The notes beneath the pieces are model-generated. The model ran no database searches and was not told where the DNA came from. It worked only from the letters and a program-made list of their open reading frames with translations. Position numbers and translations under genes: made by a program. Shown one piece after another: positions 4,121 through 5,179 of a stretch of DNA of 5,179 nt. Source of the DNA: Clostridia bacterium (lineage in GTDB: Bacteria; Bacillota; Clostridia; Christensenellales; CALWSW01); NCBI GenBank assembly GCA_019421925.1, contig JAHZEH010000153.1, positions 1-5,179 of the forward strand, in the 5' to 3' direction. How positions within the stretch are numbered: the first letter of the stretch is position 1; every line of letters starts with the position of its first letter.

Positions 4121-5179
4121 ATGTCCACCTACGAAAAACTCGACCATAACCGCATTAAGCTTGAAGTGCATGTTTCCGCCGAAAAGTTCGACGAAGGTCT
4201 GAACAAGGCTTACATAAAGGAGAGCAAGCGCTACAATCTGCCGGGTTTCCGCAAGGGCAAGGCTCCCCGCCAGATGATTGAAAAGGCGTACGGCGAGGGC
4301 GTTTTCTACGAGGGCGCGTTTGATGCGGTCTATGTCGAGGCATATCTCGGCGCCCTGACCGAGGCGGGCCTGGAGCCCGTAGACGCGCCGGATATCGACA
4401 TTCAGCAGATCGGCAGGGGCCAGGAGCTCATTTTCACCGCCACTTTCCCCGTCAAGCCCGAGATCGTTTTGAGCGCCGATATGTACAAGGGTATAGAACT
4501 GGAAAAGCGGGAGTATAATGTTACGGATGAGCAGATCAACCGTGAAATCGAGCGCGAACAGCAGCGCCTGGTCCGCTATGTGGACGCCAGCCGTCCCATT
4601 GAGATGGGCGACCGCATTGTTCTGGATTACTCCGGCGCCATCGACGGCGTTAAGTTCGACGGCGGCACGGCCGAGGGCCAGACCCTCGACATCGGCTCCG
4701 GCCAGTTTGTTCCCGGTTTTGAGGAGCAGCTCGTGGGCGTGAACGCCGGGGAGGAGAAGGATATTACCGTCACTTTCCCGGAAAATTACCATGGCGATCT
4801 GGGCGGCAAGGTTGCGGTGTTCCATTGTGCCGTCAAGGATGTCAAGGCCAAGGAGCTGCCCGCCCTGGATGATGATTTTGCCAAAGATGTCAGCGATTTT
4901 GACACCCTGGAGGAATACAAAGCGGACATTCGCGCCAAGCTGGAAGAGGACGCAAAGCGCAGGGCGCAGGCCGCGCTGGAGAACGCTGCGGTGGGCGCCG
5001 TGGTGGAGAAGCTGGAGATCGACGTGCCCCAGGGCATGGTCGAGCGCCAGATCGACGAGATGATCCATGAGCTCCAGCAGAGCATGGCCCGCCAGAATAT
5101 CCGCCTGGAGGACTATGCCCGCATCATGGGCATGTCCATGGAGGATCTGCGCAAGAACTACAGCGTGGGTGCGCTCCAG
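4121..5179 (+). CDS. tig: Trigger factor, ribosome-associated peptidyl-prolyl isomerase and chaperone (3' end beyond window)
   Basis: The frame is open from ATG 4121 to the right edge, 353 codons with no stop; trigger factors are usually about 430 residues, so roughly 75-80 C-terminal residues are missing. The N-terminal ribosome-binding domain has the signature GFRKGKAPR at residues 42-50, corresponding to the loop that docks on ribosomal protein L23. The FKBP-type isomerase domain spans about 160-250 (GDRIVLDYSGAIDG, DIGSGQFVPGFEEQLVG, then PENYHGDLGGKVAVFHCAVKDVK). After that comes the charged helical C-terminal chaperone arm. The protein is cytoplasmic, binds nascent chains at the exit tunnel and catalyses proline isomerisation. 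The start is fixed by GGAGG at 4106-4110, 10 bases upstream, and by the family N-terminus. In Firmicutes clpP, clpX or lon often follow tig, but that region is not visible here. Confidence 0.97.
   Translation, partial: MSTYEKLDHNRIKLEVHVSAEKFDEGLNKAYIKESKRYNLPGFRKGKAPRQMIEKAYGEGVFYEGAFDAVYVEAYLGALTEAGLEPVDAPDIDIQQIGRGQELIFTATFPVKPEIVLSADMYKGIELEKREYNVTDEQINREIEREQQRLVRYVDASRPIEMGDRIVLDYSGAIDGVKFDGGTAEGQTLDIGSGQFVPGFEEQLVGVNAGEEKDITVTFPENYHGDLGGKVAVFHCAVKDVKAKELPALDDDFAKDVSDFDTLEEYKADIRAKLEEDAKRRAQAALENAAVGAVVEKLEIDVPQGMVERQIDEMIHELQQSMARQNIRLEDYARIMGMSMEDLRKNYSVGALQ

Noticed and set aside
4028..5068. 346-codon open frame on the minus strand opposite tig
   Set aside because: It is the antisense shadow of a clear trigger factor frame. 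GC-rich codon usage keeps the complementary frame open; the translation has no recognisable domain, and no ribosome site supports it.

Overview
The window reads as chromosomal housekeeping DNA from a GC-rich, low-GC-phylum relative, most likely a member of the Clostridia such as the Oscillospiraceae. This placement is an inference. It rests on gene content (a NIF3-family gene, a COG1579 zinc-ribbon gene, rnpB, apbE, a Gx-type membrane protein and tig), on a type A RNase P RNA rather than the Bacillus type B, on strong Shine-Dalgarno sites, and on frequent TTG starts. Three of the four complete protein genes appear to begin with TTG. I see no insertion sequence, phage gene, CRISPR array or other obvious accessory element.

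Left block (1-2094, plus strand). The 3' end of a gene that is probably trmK overlaps the start of a NIF3/DUF34 metal-binding protein gene by four bases. A coiled-coil zinc-ribbon gene (COG1579) follows after 48 bp, and rnpB begins about 17 bp after that. A good sigma-A-type promoter (TTTACA, 17 bp, TACAAT) lies inside the last part of the NIF3 gene, and an 11-bp hairpin begins right at its predicted transcript start. I find no convincing promoter directly in front of rnpB, so the zinc-ribbon gene and rnpB may share this internal promoter. A hairpin with a T-tract terminates rnpB.

Middle block (2096-3403). A lipoprotein FAD:protein FMN transferase gene (apbE) runs on the minus strand and converges on rnpB. 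The two facing hairpin terminators use the same 20-odd-bp A/T-rich strip as U-tract. Upstream of apbE, a 183-bp AT-rich divergent intergenic region carries -10 boxes for both directions, a 9-bp inverted repeat spread across the region and a small leader hairpin.

Right block (3404-5179, plus strand). A six-helix membrane protein of the 'Gx transporter / heptaprenyl diphosphate synthase component I' family is followed by a strong extended -10 promoter and the trigger factor gene tig, which runs off the right edge without its last 75-80 or so codons.

The genes combine core RNA and protein biogenesis (tRNA modification, tRNA 5' processing, nascent-chain folding) with a divergent pair, apbE and the membrane protein, that probably belongs to surface flavin or electron-transfer biology. 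No wholly new system is evident. The most interesting details are a variant L15 loop in the RNase P RNA, in which the GGU motif that pairs with the tRNA CCA end reads UGU, the promoter plus hairpin buried in the NIF3 gene, and the architecture of the divergent apbE region.
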